NCBI RefSeq assembly: GCF_964026575.1
Contig: NZ_OZ032161.1
Location: forward strand, 1,358,721-1,422,720
Reading direction: 5' to 3'
DNA length: 64,000 nt
Origin: Candidatus Tisiphia endosymbiont of Melanophora roralis
Lineage (GTDB): Bacteria > Pseudomonadota > Alphaproteobacteria > Rickettsiales > Rickettsiaceae
Position 1 is the first letter of the stretch; every line of letters begins with the position of its first letter. The notes beneath the pieces were generated by a model. That model was not told the DNA's origin, ran no database searches, and saw only the letters and a list, made by a program, of their open reading frames with translations. The position numbers and the translations under genes are program-made. This document shows, piece after piece, positions 9,657 through 19,504 of this stretch.

Positions 9657-10352
9657 ATGAAGCAATATAGTGATTTTTCGAAGATTATTCATCGTGAAGG
9701 CTACATATTTATCGTAAGCTTTGCAGTTGTGACTTTTTTACTTTCTACTGTTCATAATAGTTTTGGATATGTAGGATTAGTTATAACGATTTGGTGTATA
9801 TATTTTTTTAGGAATCCGGATCGATTTACCCCTATTAGTGACGATCTAGTAGTCAGTCCAGCAGACGGAACAGTGCAAAAAATAACTGAAGCAATTCCTC
9901 CGCTAGAACTTGGTCTTGGTAATCAGGAAATGATTAGAGTTAGCATTTTTTTGAATATTTTTAATGTTCATGTAAATCGTATTCCAGCTAATGGAAAGAT
10001 TTTATCCCTACATTATAATCCAGGAAAATTTTTCAATGCTTCTCTTGATAAGGCAAGTATATATAACGAACGTCAGTCTGTTTTAATGGAAACAAATAGT
10101 GGTCATAAAATTGCGTTTGTTCAAATAGCAGGATTAATAGCAAGAAGAATATTATGTGATTTAGAAGAAGATACTGAGGTTAGGGTTGGCGATAGGTATG
10201 GTATCATCCGCTTTGGTAGTAGAGCTGATGTCTATCTGCCGCTTAAAACTGCACTTTGTGTCACTGAGGGTCAGACTTCAGTTGGTGGAGAAACTATTAT
10301 TGCTGATTTTAGGATCAAGAAAACATCTGAACTTAAGTTTGAAAAAAGGTAA
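9657..10352 (+). CDS. psd: Phosphatidylserine decarboxylase proenzyme
   Basis: Psd converts phosphatidylserine to phosphatidylethanolamine at the inner membrane using a pyruvoyl cofactor formed by self-cleavage. The short bacterial type of 231 residues is seen: an N-terminal hydrophobic hairpin, [29 protein letters not shown] and the cleavage motif [13 protein letters not shown], where the Ser of Gly-Ser becomes the pyruvoyl group. ATG 9657 is preceded by AGAGAGTAAG. pssA follows after 37 bases, so substrate maker and user are probably co-transcribed. Confidence 0.96.
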   Translation: MKQYSDFSKIIHREGYIFIVSFAVVTFLLSTVHNSFGYVGLVITIWCIYFFRNPDRFTPISDDLVVSPADGTVQKITEAIPPLELGLGNQEMIRVSIFLNIFNVHVNRIPANGKILSLHYNPGKFFNASLDKASIYNERQSVLMETNSGHKIAFVQIAGLIARRILCDLEEDTEVRVGDRYGIIRFGSRADVYLPLKTALCVTEGQTSVGGETIIADFRIKKTSELKFEKR

Positions 10353-10389
10353 TATTCTTACTGCTTTAATATAAGTATACAGGTATAAA

Positions 10390-11154
10390 TTGCTTAAAAT
10401 ACACAAAGTTAAAATAACAAAACCAATCCCGTTTATAAAATTGCTTCCTAATTTTATCACTTTATTGGGTCTTGTGGTTGGTGTTAGTGCTATTAAATTT
10501 GGATTAGATGGTAGATGGGAAAAGGCTGTATATTGTACTTTAGTTGCAGCTATAATAGATGGAATTGATGGTAGGATAGCAAGAATGCTAAATGCTACCA
10601 GTCCTTTTGGTGCTGAACTGGATTCATTATGTGATTTTGCTAATTTTGGAGTAGTCCCAGCTTATCTTGTATATTTATGGTCTTTCCAACAATATGAATA
10701 TAAAGTATTTTCATGGGGTTCTATATTATTGTTTATGGTATGCATGGCCTTAAGGCTTGCAAGGTTTAATACTGCTATTTTTCAGGAGATACATAATAAG
10801 AAAATAGAATATTTTTTTACAGGCGTGCCTGCACCTTGTGGAGCTTTACTTGCTCTAATGCCAATGATTTTGGATTTTGAAGTAAGTAGCGTTTTAGGTA
10901 TCAATATCCGTAAACATACTATTATGATAAATTTATATATTGTTGTAATTGCTTTTTTACTTGCCAGCAGCCTACCAACATTTTCAACAAAAAATATTAA
11001 TATAAAACACGAATATTTATCATTAGCGATGATGGTATTTGCTGTTATCATTATAAGTCTTATTATATATCCATGGTATTTGTTACCATCCATTGCCTTT
11101 ATATATATGTTATCTATACCAGTGTGCTATTTTATTAGCAGGAAATTCTATTAG
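10390..11154 (+). CDS. pssA: CDP-diacylglycerol-serine O-phosphatidyltransferase
   Basis: PssA makes phosphatidylserine from CDP-diacylglycerol and serine. The CDP-alcohol phosphotransferase signature is complete in DGIDGRIARMLNA followed by G...D...D (FGAELDSLCD). The 254 residues contain about eight hydrophobic segments. The first codon appears to be TTG at 10390 (LKIHKVKITKPIPFIKLLPNF); no ATG is available before the first helix. It lies downstream of psd in a probable two-gene operon for phosphatidylethanolamine. Confidence 0.94.
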   Translation: MLKIHKVKITKPIPFIKLLPNFITLLGLVVGVSAIKFGLDGRWEKAVYCTLVAAIIDGIDGRIARMLNATSPFGAELDSLCDFANFGVVPAYLVYLWSFQQYEYKVFSWGSILLFMVCMALRLARFNTAIFQEIHNKKIEYFFTGVPAPCGALLALMPMILDFEVSSVLGINIRKHTIMINLYIVVIAFLLASSLPTFSTKNINIKHEYLSLAMMVFAVIIISLIIYPWYLLPSIAFIYMLSIPVCYFISRKFY

Positions 11155-11312
11155 ATTTGTTGCATAATAACTAGGGACAAGTAAGTTAGTCAAGGAAAAG
11201 GACTTACTTTTTACAGTCTATGAGTATAAATATAGTATACTAGAATGCTCTAGAGAATTGGTCTATCGAATTATAATAGGAATTAAGTTAGGGACTTATA
11301 AGGTCATTTGTA

Positions 11313-11695
11313 ATGGATGCTAAGATTAAGTTGCGTTTGAGTTGGATTAAGTTATATAAACAGTTAGAGCATGCAGGAAAGGTATGCGAACATTATGGTA
11401 TTTCACGCTTTACATTACGCAAGTGGTACAAACGCTATGAAGTATTAGGTAAAAATGGTTTGTGTGATATTAGTAGTAAGCCCAAAAACTTTCCTTTTTA
11501 AAAAAGAAGTGAAGTTGATGAAAAAAAATGCTTAAAAAACATAATGTAGCTCCGTTGAATTTAAAACGTCATTATCGTAAACAGATTAAACGTTATAGTT
11601 CTAAGATTCCAAGAGAAAGGTTTAAAATGCATTCGCAAAAGCACTTTAAGAATGCATTTTCCCTTATATTAAAGCTAATTCGTGATAAGAATTAA
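11313..11695 (+). pseudogene. IS481-type transposase remnant (N-terminal part)
   Basis: The first part (11313-11501) reads a helix-turn-helix domain (SWIKLYKQLEHAG, HYGISRFTLRKWYKRY). After a stop, another frame from about 11528 continues with LKKHNVAPLNLKRHYRKQIKRYSSKIP, which precedes the catalytic core in rickettsial IS481-like transposases. The DDE core is missing: the text runs into a palindromic repeat at 11624. The sequence upstream (11158-11312) probably holds the IS left end (GTTGCATAATAACTAGGG). A C-terminal piece of the same type lies at 61364-61567. Confidence 0.7.
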
Positions 11696-11716
11696 CTAAC
11701 TCTTATCCTGATGGGG
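11624..11716 (-). repeat. Two-module fragment of the hairpin array (G and F)
   Basis: Read on the minus strand, this matches the first half of the array at 42193: an F hairpin (decayed, about 11683-11716), the spacer AGCTTTAATATAAGG and the G hairpin AAAATGCATTC..GAATGCATTTT (11624-11660). It is truncated where it meets the IS481 remnant. The last codons of that remnant read through it. Confidence 0.6.
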
Positions 11717-11737
11717 TATGACCCCAAAACTTTAATA

Positions 11738-13537
11738 CTATCTGATAGGACAAACTTCTCTAGGACGGCTATTGTTCCTAATAGCAGGAGGAGATGTAGT
11801 AGGACGAGATGGATAGGTATTTATTGATTTTCTAATGGTATTAACTTTTTGCTTGACTTCCTCAAGGTCCATTGTTTTTGCATGAGCTTGGCGTAATGTT
11901 GTTCCTATGTTTTTAGATTCTTCAGTGGTAAGAATTGCCTCACCTTTTGCCATTTTAATTAAATTATCCACAACGAAAGCTCCACAATCTTTACCATTTT
12001 GTTGTTGCTTAGTGTGTAAATCTACTATTTTAGCACTAGGACAAACTTCTTTAATCATATTTACTAAATCCACTCTTGGATCTATATTTGTTCCCATAGG
12101 ATCATTATAGGTAAACACTATACCCCCCTCCTTGTCTTTAGTGATTGCTAAACTAACCCAATGTTCGTGTCCAGTATTAAGGGGTATAATAACCGCTTCC
12201 TTGTTATTTGCTATTAAATCACTATATACAGCTTGATCAAGAGTTTCCTTTAATAAACTTTTTTCTTCTATAGAAGCATGAGTAATAATAGAAACCTTTG
12301 TTTGATCTACAGACGCTTTTAATACATTGCTAATATCATCTTCGTCATATAAATAATCTAGTTTAGTTAATTTGCTACCCTCAGGCAATAAATGTTCTAC
12401 CTCATTTTGTCTAGTTGATACCCCCCTTTCATCTGCTACTTGCTGAAGGGTATTAGTAATTCTTTTAGCATTTTCTTGTTTATACTCATTTAAATTCTCT
12501 TGCATATCCTTAATAGTTAAGTTGTTGATTCCAGGAACAGTTTCCCTTTGTTTAACTTCAGCAACAATATCAGCCCTTTTCCCATGACCTTGAGCTAATG
12601 GGATACAACCATTAGTCAAATTTTCGACCGAGCCTCCTTGAGTTATAGTATATTTAGCCTGTTTGGCAATATTCTGAAGTCTCAATGGATCAGATAGATC
12701 AAAATATATATCAATAGGGTTTATTTCTGCTGTATTAAGATCTTTCTTGAATTGTTGAGATAATTGTGACACGTAATGCTCTAGTTTTTTAGCCCCACCA
12801 ATTTTATCTTTTAAAATTTCCTCAACTTCCAGCTTAATACCTAATTGTTGGTTTGGGTCGTTGATACCAAATTTGGTCGCAATAATATTAGCCACATCAT
12901 CTACAGATGAAGGATTGCTGGCTACTATAACTCTAGTATTTTTGCCTAGTTCTTTTGTAGCAAGCATAACCTCAGTCAATCTTTCTTTATTAGGCAATTT
13001 CCCTGACACTAATATGTTAGGAGGTCTTTTTAGAATTTCCGACTCTATTAAATTTGTAACTGGGATATAGGGAATGTAAGAAGTTCTTTTTTGCTCTACA
13101 TGTCTGTGAGTTACCGCATTAGCTCGGTCGTTAGCATTTGCAAAAAACACGTGATTGACCTGTGCAAGAAGAGGTGACCAGTAGTTATAATATGGCAAAG
13201 TTTGATTATGTGCATTATAATTACCAAAGGTAAAACAAGTTTGAATACCTGATTTTTTTAATGCTGCTAAATCATCTGTAACAACTATAGGTTTTTCCAT
13301 GTTTGAATTATATTGAATATTAAGTATAGGCGTTTCTCCTTGTTTAACTTCATACAATATTTCACTTATTATATTATCCTTATTTAGTTTGCCATTTTGA
13401 ATGTTATATTTAAGTTCCCTAGTTGGTATGTTTAAGTCAGAATTAGCCACTATAATATTTTGCTGAGTATCTTGACCTACATGACCATTAATATTAAATA
13501 ACCTTACCTTATTTTCTTTTTTACCTGTTTTTGCCAT
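11738..13537 (-). CDS. Predicted effector: glycosyltransferase-like N-terminal region fused to a Ulp1-like cysteine protease
   Basis: This protein of about 599 residues starts at ATG 13537 (MAKTGKKEN), with GGAG six bases upstream; the frame stays open to a TTG at 13600. Residues 25-330 look like a GT-B glycosyltransferase of the GT4 type (FTFGNYNAH, YIPYIPV, a Rossmann-like NILVSGKLPNKERL..V..A, then TITQGGSVENLTNGCIPLAQG); this is fold-level inference. Residues 415-540 carry a CE-clan protease: His459 in HEHWVSL, Asp479 in YNDPMG, Gln512/513 and Cys518 in QQQNGKDCGAFVV. Such proteases remove ubiquitin or SUMO-like proteins, so a role inside the host cell is likely. There is no signal peptide; export by type IV secretion is possible. 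The neighbours are an IS481 remnant and iscX. Confidence 0.7.
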   Translation of the reverse strand: MAKTGKKENKVRLFNINGHVGQDTQQNIIVANSDLNIPTRELKYNIQNGKLNKDNIISEILYEVKQGETPILNIQYNSNMEKPIVVTDDLAALKKSGIQTCFTFGNYNAHNQTLPYYNYWSPLLAQVNHVFFANANDRANAVTHRHVEQKRTSYIPYIPVTNLIESEILKRPPNILVSGKLPNKERLTEVMLATKELGKNTRVIVASNPSSVDDVANIIATKFGINDPNQQLGIKLEVEEILKDKIGGAKKLEHYVSQLSQQFKKDLNTAEINPIDIYFDLSDPLRLQNIAKQAKYTITQGGSVENLTNGCIPLAQGHGKRADIVAEVKQRETVPGINNLTIKDMQENLNEYKQENAKRITNTLQQVADERGVSTRQNEVEHLLPEGSKLTKLDYLYDEDDISNVLKASVDQTKVSIITHASIEEKSLLKETLDQAVYSDLIANNKEAVIIPLNTGHEHWVSLAITKDKEGGIVFTYNDPMGTNIDPRVDLVNMIKEVCPSAKIVDLHTKQQQNGKDCGAFVVDNLIKMAKGEAILTTEESKNIGTTLRQAHAKTMDLEEVKQKVNTIRKSINTYPSRPTTSPPAIRNNSRPREVCPIR

Positions 13538-13757
13538 ACATACTCCAAAGTCATCATATCTAATGACTATCATCTTAAACGAAAAAACAAGTCTATACAA
13601 ATCAATTATATATCTAATTTACAGATATAGTTGCATAATAATCTCACCCCCTTTAATAATATACTATATATAAGCCTGCACTAATATATTATTTAATTGG
13701 TAGAGGGATAGTTAGATGGTAATAGTAATTGCCTATGGAAATAATTAGGTAAAAATA

Positions 13758-13967
13758 ATGCATTGGCATGATGTTGACGAAATTGCTATAAGTTTAGAAA
13801 AAAATTATTCCGATGAGGATATATCTGAATTAACACTAAAAGATCTTGAGGACTTAATAAAATCATTGAGTGATTTTGATGACCACGAAATTGAAACAAA
13901 TAAAGAAGTGTTAAAAGAAATTCTCGAGGCTTGGAAAGAGATTAAAGATAGTAATTTTGAAGATTAA
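13758..13967 (+). CDS. iscX: Fe-S cluster assembly protein IscX
   Basis: This 69-residue acidic protein matches IscX (YfhJ), a small winged-helix modulator that binds IscS and iron during Fe-S cluster assembly. Family features seen are the MHWHDVDEIAISLEKNY start, the DLEDLIKSLSDFDDH middle and the KEVLKEILEAWKEI end. It stands alone here, without the isc operon. ATG 13758. Confidence 0.9.
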   Translation: MHWHDVDEIAISLEKNYSDEDISELTLKDLEDLIKSLSDFDDHEIETNKEVLKEILEAWKEIKDSNFED

Positions 13968-13970
13968 TAT

Positions 13971-14020
13971 ATACTCTTCTGCTTTGAAGAAGAGCTATCA
14001 CAAATACTTGCGAAGAATGT
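13971..14020 (+). repeat. Short dispersed repeat (family J)
   Basis: ATACTCTTCTGCTTTGAAGA followed by CAAATACTTGCG recurs in reverse at about 44832-44876, and a diverged form begins near 27925. No function is evident. Confidence 0.4.
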
Positions 14021-14046
14021 ACGTACTTGTACCTCATGTAGTTCAT

Positions 14047-14117
14047 CTATAGCTAACCTAAAGTAAGGTCTATCTAAGATACTCTAATAGATAGACCTTA
14101 CTTTAGGTTAGCTATAG
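14047..14117. repeat. Perfect 29-bp inverted repeat
   Basis: The arm 14047-14075 (CTATAGCTAACCTAAAGTAA, then GGTCTATCT) is matched base for base by the complement at 14089-14117, with a 13-base loop. It lies between iscX and tRNA-Val. No T-run follows directly. It could terminate iscX transcription or be a young palindromic insertion. Confidence 0.7.
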
Positions 14118-14191
14118 AATCTAAATAATTTACAGAAATAACTTGATTTTTTTGGGGAGATAGGGCATTATCTGCGTTAAATTGAAAGAAG

Positions 14192-14267
14192 GGGCGGTTA
14201 GCTCAGTTGGTAGAGCATCCCGTTTACACCGGGACGGTCGGCAGTTCGAGTCTGTCATCGCCCACCA
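14192..14267 (+). tRNA. tRNA-Val (UAC)
   Basis: A complete 76-base cloverleaf with encoded CCA. The acceptor stem is GGGCGGU/AUCGCCC, the anticodon stem UCCCG/CGGGA has the loop UUUACAC with anticodon UAC, and the T-arm is GGCAG-UUCGAGU-CUGUC. It has its own place between iscX and a palindromic element. Confidence 0.97.
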
Positions 14268-14299
14268 TATATCTCTCGGATTTCAGGGTTCTTATCATT

Positions 14300-14443
14300 A
14301 GACTTCTTTCGAAACTCTACTTCTGCTGGTGATTTGTACGCGACGTCTGTACTCGAATCCTCACGTACATTAGAGTACGCTGCGGGTCGAGGTTTCGCGT
14401 CTCCTTCACACCCTTGCGCATAAGCGAGTTTCGAAAGAAGTCT
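14300..14443 (-). repeat. Rickettsia-palindromic-element-like repeat, family A, copy 1
   Basis: A 144-bp element with perfect 17-bp inverted ends (AGACTTCTTTCGAAACT). It is the same length as copies at 49043 and 57762, so always a multiple of three. On the minus strand it translates to the RPE-type peptide [20 protein letters not shown] and so on. Here it lies 33 bases after tRNA-Val and is not in a recognisable gene. Confidence 0.8.
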
Positions 14444-14689
14444 ATTGCAATAAAAAGTCTGTATTCCCGTCACATGCCGTTTTTTCACTAAAGTTGCCGG
14501 AATACGAGTATAAAAAATTTCTCTCTTTAACGAGTGTTTTGAGGGAGGAAATATTACAAAAATGTTAAAATAGTCCCCTTACCCCTTAGTTTGTTACCCC
14601 CGTCGTGTTAGATATTTATTATATAGTTTTTATTTTTAACGTTTTTGATATATACCTAGTAATATTGGTTCTTGGAAGATAATAATTTT

Positions 14690-17293
14690 ATGATAAGAAA
14701 AGTAATTATATTTACTGTCATTACTATTTCGTTGTTAGTATGTACTATAGTAGTTGCGGTGAACTTTGTTGATTATAGTTCCGCTAGTAATAGTCTTGTT
14801 AATGAATTAAAAATTTCTCCTCAGAATCTAAAAAAAATTAAAATAATTAAATTTCCCATACCTTATTTGATTATTGATCACATAAAAGAGGAAGGGAAGT
14901 TAGAATTAGAAAATATAGAAATTCACTTTGTCCCATGGTCACTATTAATTTTCAGACCAAGAATTAGTGCTGTAACCGTATATAGTGCCACAATATATTC
15001 AGATGAACAAGATTTTGACATTATAAACCATGATAGGCTAGTTAGTTCATTTATAACAAATGATATAATGGATATAAATTTTAATGTTAAAAATCTGAGT
15101 ATTCTAAATAAAAATAACCAACCTATTCTTACTTTAAATAATTGCTCTTTATTTAAAAATAACTCTATTGCTAATAGCACTTCATTCAAAGGGGATGGAG
15201 GATATGTAGGAAATTTATCTGGGTTTTTTGAAAAAAAGACCAACCAAATAAATTTCGATCTTACTATCTCTAATGATGATTATAATTTTCACTTGCTAGA
15301 AACCTATATAGACTCTAAACTAATAAATGGCAAAGCAGAATATTTAATACAAAATTTAGCTGATATATTACATATTCTAGTGCCAGATTTAGATTCTTTA
15401 TTTAGAAGATTTAATCAGAATGAAAAGGTAAATATAAAATTTGATATCTTACCTACTGGGCAACTGCTCAAGCTAGAAAATGTAACCATAGACTCTAATT
15501 CGCTTGTAGGTAATGGAGGGGTATATTTGAGCAGAAGTGACAATGTTACTAGTATAATAAAATTATATTTTCCTAAAATAGACGTAAAATCACTTATCAC
15601 TTCATCAAACAATATTAACCAATTTAGTGATTCAGTTTTTGGATTAAGACTTATCTTTGATAATAAATCAATCATGACGAATGTTTTAGTTGACCAAATA
15701 ATATTATGTAACGATGAGATATTAAATAATACTAAACTTTCATTTAATTTAGATAAAGGGGTATTAGTGGTCAATGATTTTTCTGGTACAATAAAATCCG
15801 GAGGAAATTTTCAATTGATAGGTAATGTAACCCAAAACTCAGTACGAAGTATATTTGATGGCACAATTCACTTGCAACATAATGACCTTAATTCTGTGTT
15901 AAATACTTTAGGTTACAAACAAGCAGCTAGTAAAAAACCTACAGCTTTTATTTTATCTTCAGATTTAAAACTAACTTTAATAGATGTTTATTTACAAAAC
16001 CTTATGTTAAAAACTGACAACACTAAAGTTACAGGTAATATTACTGCTAGATTTATTGGTTCTATGCCGCATTTTATAGCGACCCTTGACTTTTCCTCGA
16101 TTGATTTAAATAGAGACGATTACCCGATAATCTCACCAATGATCAAATTTGCTAAAAGTTTGTCAGAGAATATGAAAGATGACTCATACTTAACTAAATA
16201 TATTCCAATTAGGACAGCTGATTATTTAGGTAATTTTGATATTACTATAAATGATCTGCTTATAGGAAATAATTCATTTGGCAAAGCATATATTTTAGCA
16301 AATGTCTCACCAAGTAATATTGGAATTAGTAATCTTGATATAAGAAGCAATAGTGATTACATCAATCTTAGTGCTAGTTTGTTAGCAAGTAACATTAAAC
16401 CGCAATTAACAGTTACAATAAATGATGGCTCTCTTAATGTTAACTTTTTAACCCCTAAATCTTTACTTAATCTGCGAAATAACTTATTGAATGAATTTGA
16501 CGTAGAAAAAATAGAGTTAAAATTAAATTGTGCATTATCAAAAATAATTCAGAATGATCTAGTATTACAAAATGTTAAACTTGCTTTAGCAAATAATAAT
16601 GCTTTATTTAAGATCGATAACCTTGAAGCAAATCTACTTTCTGGTAAATTAAAAGCAGAAGGTAATATTTTATTAAATCCATATACTCTGAACTTTGTTT
16701 ATGCACTTAATTCTATTGATTTAGCTCAATTATCTAATGTTTTGCCAAGAGGATTACTAGACAATTACGGTGGAGTGAGCATAAATGGAACAGTTGCTAC
16801 TCATGGCAATAGTTTAAAAGAATTATTGTATGAGCTTAACACTCAATCAGAATTTGTAGTAAAAAATGCCAAGATTAGTAACTTCTCTGTTGATTCATTG
16901 ATAGAAAAAATTAATAATAAAGACTATAGTCTAAAGTATTTAAAAGATGATTTAGCAAAATCTATGTATCAGGGGCAAACTGAATTGAATAGTTTGCGTG
17001 GTAATCTTCAGTTAAAAAATGGAATAGTTACAATGAAAGACTTAGTATTTAATACAAAATATGCTAGCGGAGTTGCATCATTAGCTATAAATATATATAA
17101 TTTGGATATGGTATTATCTTCAATATTATCTTTCTATATAGTAGACTTAAATCCTAATATAAATAATTCTAGTAATCAAAATACTCCTATAAATTTTACA
17201 ATAAAAACCTCAGGCACTATATTAGATCCCATAAAAACGTCAGATGAGACTGAACTAAGAAAGGCTTTAGAGAACAGAAGGAAATCCAATTAA
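14690..17293 (+). CDS. AsmA-family envelope protein
   Basis: AsmA-like proteins are anchored in the inner membrane and form long beta-rich bridges in the periplasm that help move phospholipids to the outer membrane. ATG 14690 starts MIRKVIIFTVI, one N-terminal helix (about residues 5-25), then about 840 residues of beta-rich repeats with many Asn/Leu/Ile. The C-terminal AsmA core (GKLKAEGNILLNPYTL, LRGNLQLKNGIVTMKDLVF, TSGTILDP) is recognisable. A TTG at 14672 in frame is possible but gives no better start. ampG follows after 10 bases, suggesting an envelope operon with ampG and dacF. Confidence 0.8.
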   Translation: MIRKVIIFTVITISLLVCTIVVAVNFVDYSSASNSLVNELKISPQNLKKIKIIKFPIPYLIIDHIKEEGKLELENIEIHFVPWSLLIFRPRISAVTVYSATIYSDEQDFDIINHDRLVSSFITNDIMDINFNVKNLSILNKNNQPILTLNNCSLFKNNSIANSTSFKGDGGYVGNLSGFFEKKTNQINFDLTISNDDYNFHLLETYIDSKLINGKAEYLIQNLADILHILVPDLDSLFRRFNQNEKVNIKFDILPTGQLLKLENVTIDSNSLVGNGGVYLSRSDNVTSIIKLYFPKIDVKSLITSSNNINQFSDSVFGLRLIFDNKSIMTNVLVDQIILCNDEILNNTKLSFNLDKGVLVVNDFSGTIKSGGNFQLIGNVTQNSVRSIFDGTIHLQHNDLNSVLNTLGYKQAASKKPTAFILSSDLKLTLIDVYLQNLMLKTDNTKVTGNITARFIGSMPHFIATLDFSSIDLNRDDYPIISPMIKFAKSLSENMKDDSYLTKYIPIRTADYLGNFDITINDLLIGNNSFGKAYILANVSPSNIGISNLDIRSNSDYINLSASLLASNIKPQLTVTINDGSLNVNFLTPKSLLNLRNNLLNEFDVEKIELKLNCALSKIIQNDLVLQNVKLALANNNALFKIDNLEANLLSGKLKAEGNILLNPYTLNFVYALNSIDLAQLSNVLPRGLLDNYGGVSINGTVATHGNSLKELLYELNTQSEFVVKNAKISNFSVDSLIEKINNKDYSLKYLKDDLAKSMYQGQTELNSLRGNLQLKNGIVTMKDLVFNTKYASGVASLAINIYNLDMVLSSILSFYIVDLNPNINNSSNQNTPINFTIKTSGTILDPIKTSDETELRKALENRRKSN

Positions 17294-17303
17294 AGGAGAA
17301 TAA

Positions 17304-18548
17304 ATGTTATTATTAAGAATTCTAAAAGATTATAGGCTATTCGAAATATTGGTTCTTGGGGCAATTAGTGGCATGCCACTAGCTATATTATTCACTAGCT
17401 TAGTTGCTTGGCTTAAAGATTCTAATATTGATATTGCAATTATTACCACTTTTGCCGTTGCAAGACTATCCTATTCGCTAAAAGTTTTTTGGTCTCCTTT
17501 GGTAGATTATTTTAATATACCATTATTAAAGAAATTTGGTCATAGAAAAAGTTGGCTGATACTTTGTACTATACTAATATCTTTAGTACTATTCACTATG
17601 AGTACAATTTTACCTAATGAATCATTAACTTTACTATATTTTCTTACTATTTGCCTTGGTTTCTTGTCAGCAACATTTGATATTAGTGTTGATGCACTTA
17701 GAATAGATAAATTTGATCAGGAAACCCAAGCTATAGCAAGTGCTACAGCAGTATTAGGCTATAGACTTGGCATGCTGATTACTGGAGCTGGGGCTTTGTA
17801 TTTTGCTGAAGCCACAAGTGATTGGTCAGCTACATTTGTGGCTATGAGTATAATTTTTGTTGTAGCAACAATTTTTATAATTACTGTCAATGAACCTACA
17901 TTATTACGAGAAAGTGTTGATATTTTATCTTTATTGTCACTAACAAAAATAGTAATTAACCCTTTTAAGGACTTCCTTGTTAGGAAATATGCCGTTACTA
18001 TTTTACTAGCAGTAATATTCTTTAAATTAGGCGATGCTATGCTTGGTGTAGTATGTATGCCATTTTATATGGAACTTGGTTATACAAAGGGACAGATAGC
18101 ACTGATTACTAAATTTTATGGGGTACTAGCTACACTTGCTGGGTCTTTTGCTGGTGGAATAGTTGTATACCAACTTGGAAATTTTAGAGGACTGATTATA
18201 ACGGGAATTATACAAAGTATCACGCATTTCGCATTTATTTGGTTAAATCATCAACCAGTAAGTTCTGAAGCTCTCTTCATTGCTATTACTATAGAAAATT
18301 TTGCTGGAGCTATGGGGGCTACTGCTCTTGTTGGGTATGTTAGCATATTGTGTAACAAACAATATTCTGCATCGCAATATGCTTTGCTCAGCAGTAGTGC
18401 TAGTTTATTTAATAACACAGTCACCGTTTATGGTGGTAGCCTAGTAAAAATGTTGGGTTGGGATAATTTTTTTATCTTAACAATAATTCTAGCTTTGCCA
18501 GGACTTATAATATTGTTCTATCTTAATAACAAGATTTCTAAAACGTAA
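17304..18548 (+). CDS. ampG: AmpG-type muropeptide permease (MFS)
   Basis: AmpG imports GlcNAc-anhydroMurNAc peptides released during wall growth. The 414 residues form about 12 helices. Typical AmpG segments are [29 protein letters not shown] with the following GHRKSW loop, and a [12 protein letters not shown] acidic-basic stretch. Rickettsiae carry several AmpG paralogues, so the exact substrate is less certain. It lies between the AsmA-like gene and dacF (4 bases apart), which fits a wall-recycling role. AAAGGAG precedes the ATG. Confidence 0.85.
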   Translation: MLLLRILKDYRLFEILVLGAISGMPLAILFTSLVAWLKDSNIDIAIITTFAVARLSYSLKVFWSPLVDYFNIPLLKKFGHRKSWLILCTILISLVLFTMSTILPNESLTLLYFLTICLGFLSATFDISVDALRIDKFDQETQAIASATAVLGYRLGMLITGAGALYFAEATSDWSATFVAMSIIFVVATIFIITVNEPTLLRESVDILSLLSLTKIVINPFKDFLVRKYAVTILLAVIFFKLGDAMLGVVCMPFYMELGYTKGQIALITKFYGVLATLAGSFAGGIVVYQLGNFRGLIITGIIQSITHFAFIWLNHQPVSSEALFIAITIENFAGAMGATALVGYVSILCNKQYSASQYALLSSSASLFNNTVTVYGGSLVKMLGWDNFFILTIILALPGLIILFYLNNKISKT

Positions 18549-18552
18549 AATT

Positions 18553-19497
18553 ATGTTAATACGATTATTGCTATTTTTTACTTGCGTAATAACATTCAGT
18601 ACAAACCTACGTCCTGTTTATGCTGCAAAAAAACTTGTGTCTTCGCCAACTCAAACAAGTCTTGTCGTAGATTACAATACTGGTAGAATACTGCACGATA
18701 AAAATTCTACTACTAGAATATATCCGGCTTCATTGACAAAATTAATGACCTTGTATTTGTTATTTGAAGCGGTAGAATCTGGCAGGTTATCAATGAATCA
18801 AAGATTATATGTTTCAAAAAACGCAGAGAAAATGTTGCCCTGCAAATTAGGGCTTAAAGAAAAAGAAACTATTACTGTAAGAGAAGCTATTTTAGGTCTA
18901 ATTATTAGATCAGCAAACGATGCAGCTATGGTAGTAGCTGAAAATATTAAAGGTACTGAAGAAAATTTTGCTCGTTTGATGAATATTCGTGCTAGACAAC
19001 TTGGTATGAAAGATACTTATTTTAAAAACGCTTCTGGATGGCATCATCCTTGTCAGAAAACTACGGCTAGAGATCTTGCTAAACTATCTATAGCTATTAA
19101 GCGAGATTTCCCTAAATATTATGCTTTCTTCTCTAGAAACAACTTTGTTTTTAGAGGCAATATTGTACGAGGACATAATAAAGTAAATGAAACTTATGAA
19201 GGAGTTGAAGGGTTGAAAACTGGTTATACCATTCCAGCCGGCTATAACTTGATTACTGCAGCAACTAGACAAAATAAATCTTTGGTTGCTATTGTTACTG
19301 GTGGTAAATCTGCTGAGTCTAGAAATATGCAAATGGTAAAACTATTAGATACCCATTTTGACCAGCCTAGAAATAATAAGACTATGGTTGATAAATTGAT
19401 AGTCAAGACAACAGTACCATCAAGAACATATGGTAAGAAAACAAAATCAACTAAAGTTGCTACAAATCTTAAAGTAAGAAACAGAAAAAAACTATAG
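18553..19497 (+). CDS. dacF: D-alanyl-D-alanine carboxypeptidase (DacF/PBP5-6 type)
   Basis: This periplasmic penicillin-binding enzyme trims the terminal D-Ala from peptidoglycan pentapeptides. It has a signal peptide to about residue 24 (VYA/AKK) and the complete active site: S60-L-T-K63, S120-A-N122 and K222-T-G224. The 314 residues lack the C-terminal amphipathic anchor domain of the longer family members and end in a Lys-rich tail. It lies 4 bases after ampG, and elbB follows within 8 bases. Confidence 0.94.
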   Translation: MLIRLLLFFTCVITFSTNLRPVYAAKKLVSSPTQTSLVVDYNTGRILHDKNSTTRIYPASLTKLMTLYLLFEAVESGRLSMNQRLYVSKNAEKMLPCKLGLKEKETITVREAILGLIIRSANDAAMVVAENIKGTEENFARLMNIRARQLGMKDTYFKNASGWHHPCQKTTARDLAKLSIAIKRDFPKYYAFFSRNNFVFRGNIVRGHNKVNETYEGVEGLKTGYTIPAGYNLITAATRQNKSLVAIVTGGKSAESRNMQMVKLLDTHFDQPRNNKTMVDKLIVKTTVPSRTYGKKTKSTKVATNLKVRNRKKL

Positions 19498-19504
19498 AAA
19501 TATT

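Noticed and set aside
11738..13537. CidB-type cytoplasmic incompatibility factor
   Set aside because: Only the Ulp1-like part is shared. The nuclease-like domains are absent, the protein is much shorter, and no CidA-like partner gene lies beside it.
14255..14488. 77-codon open stretch on the minus strand next to tRNA-Val
   Set aside because: Most of it is the family A palindromic element, and it overlaps the tRNA 3' end; no gene to either side continues the frame.
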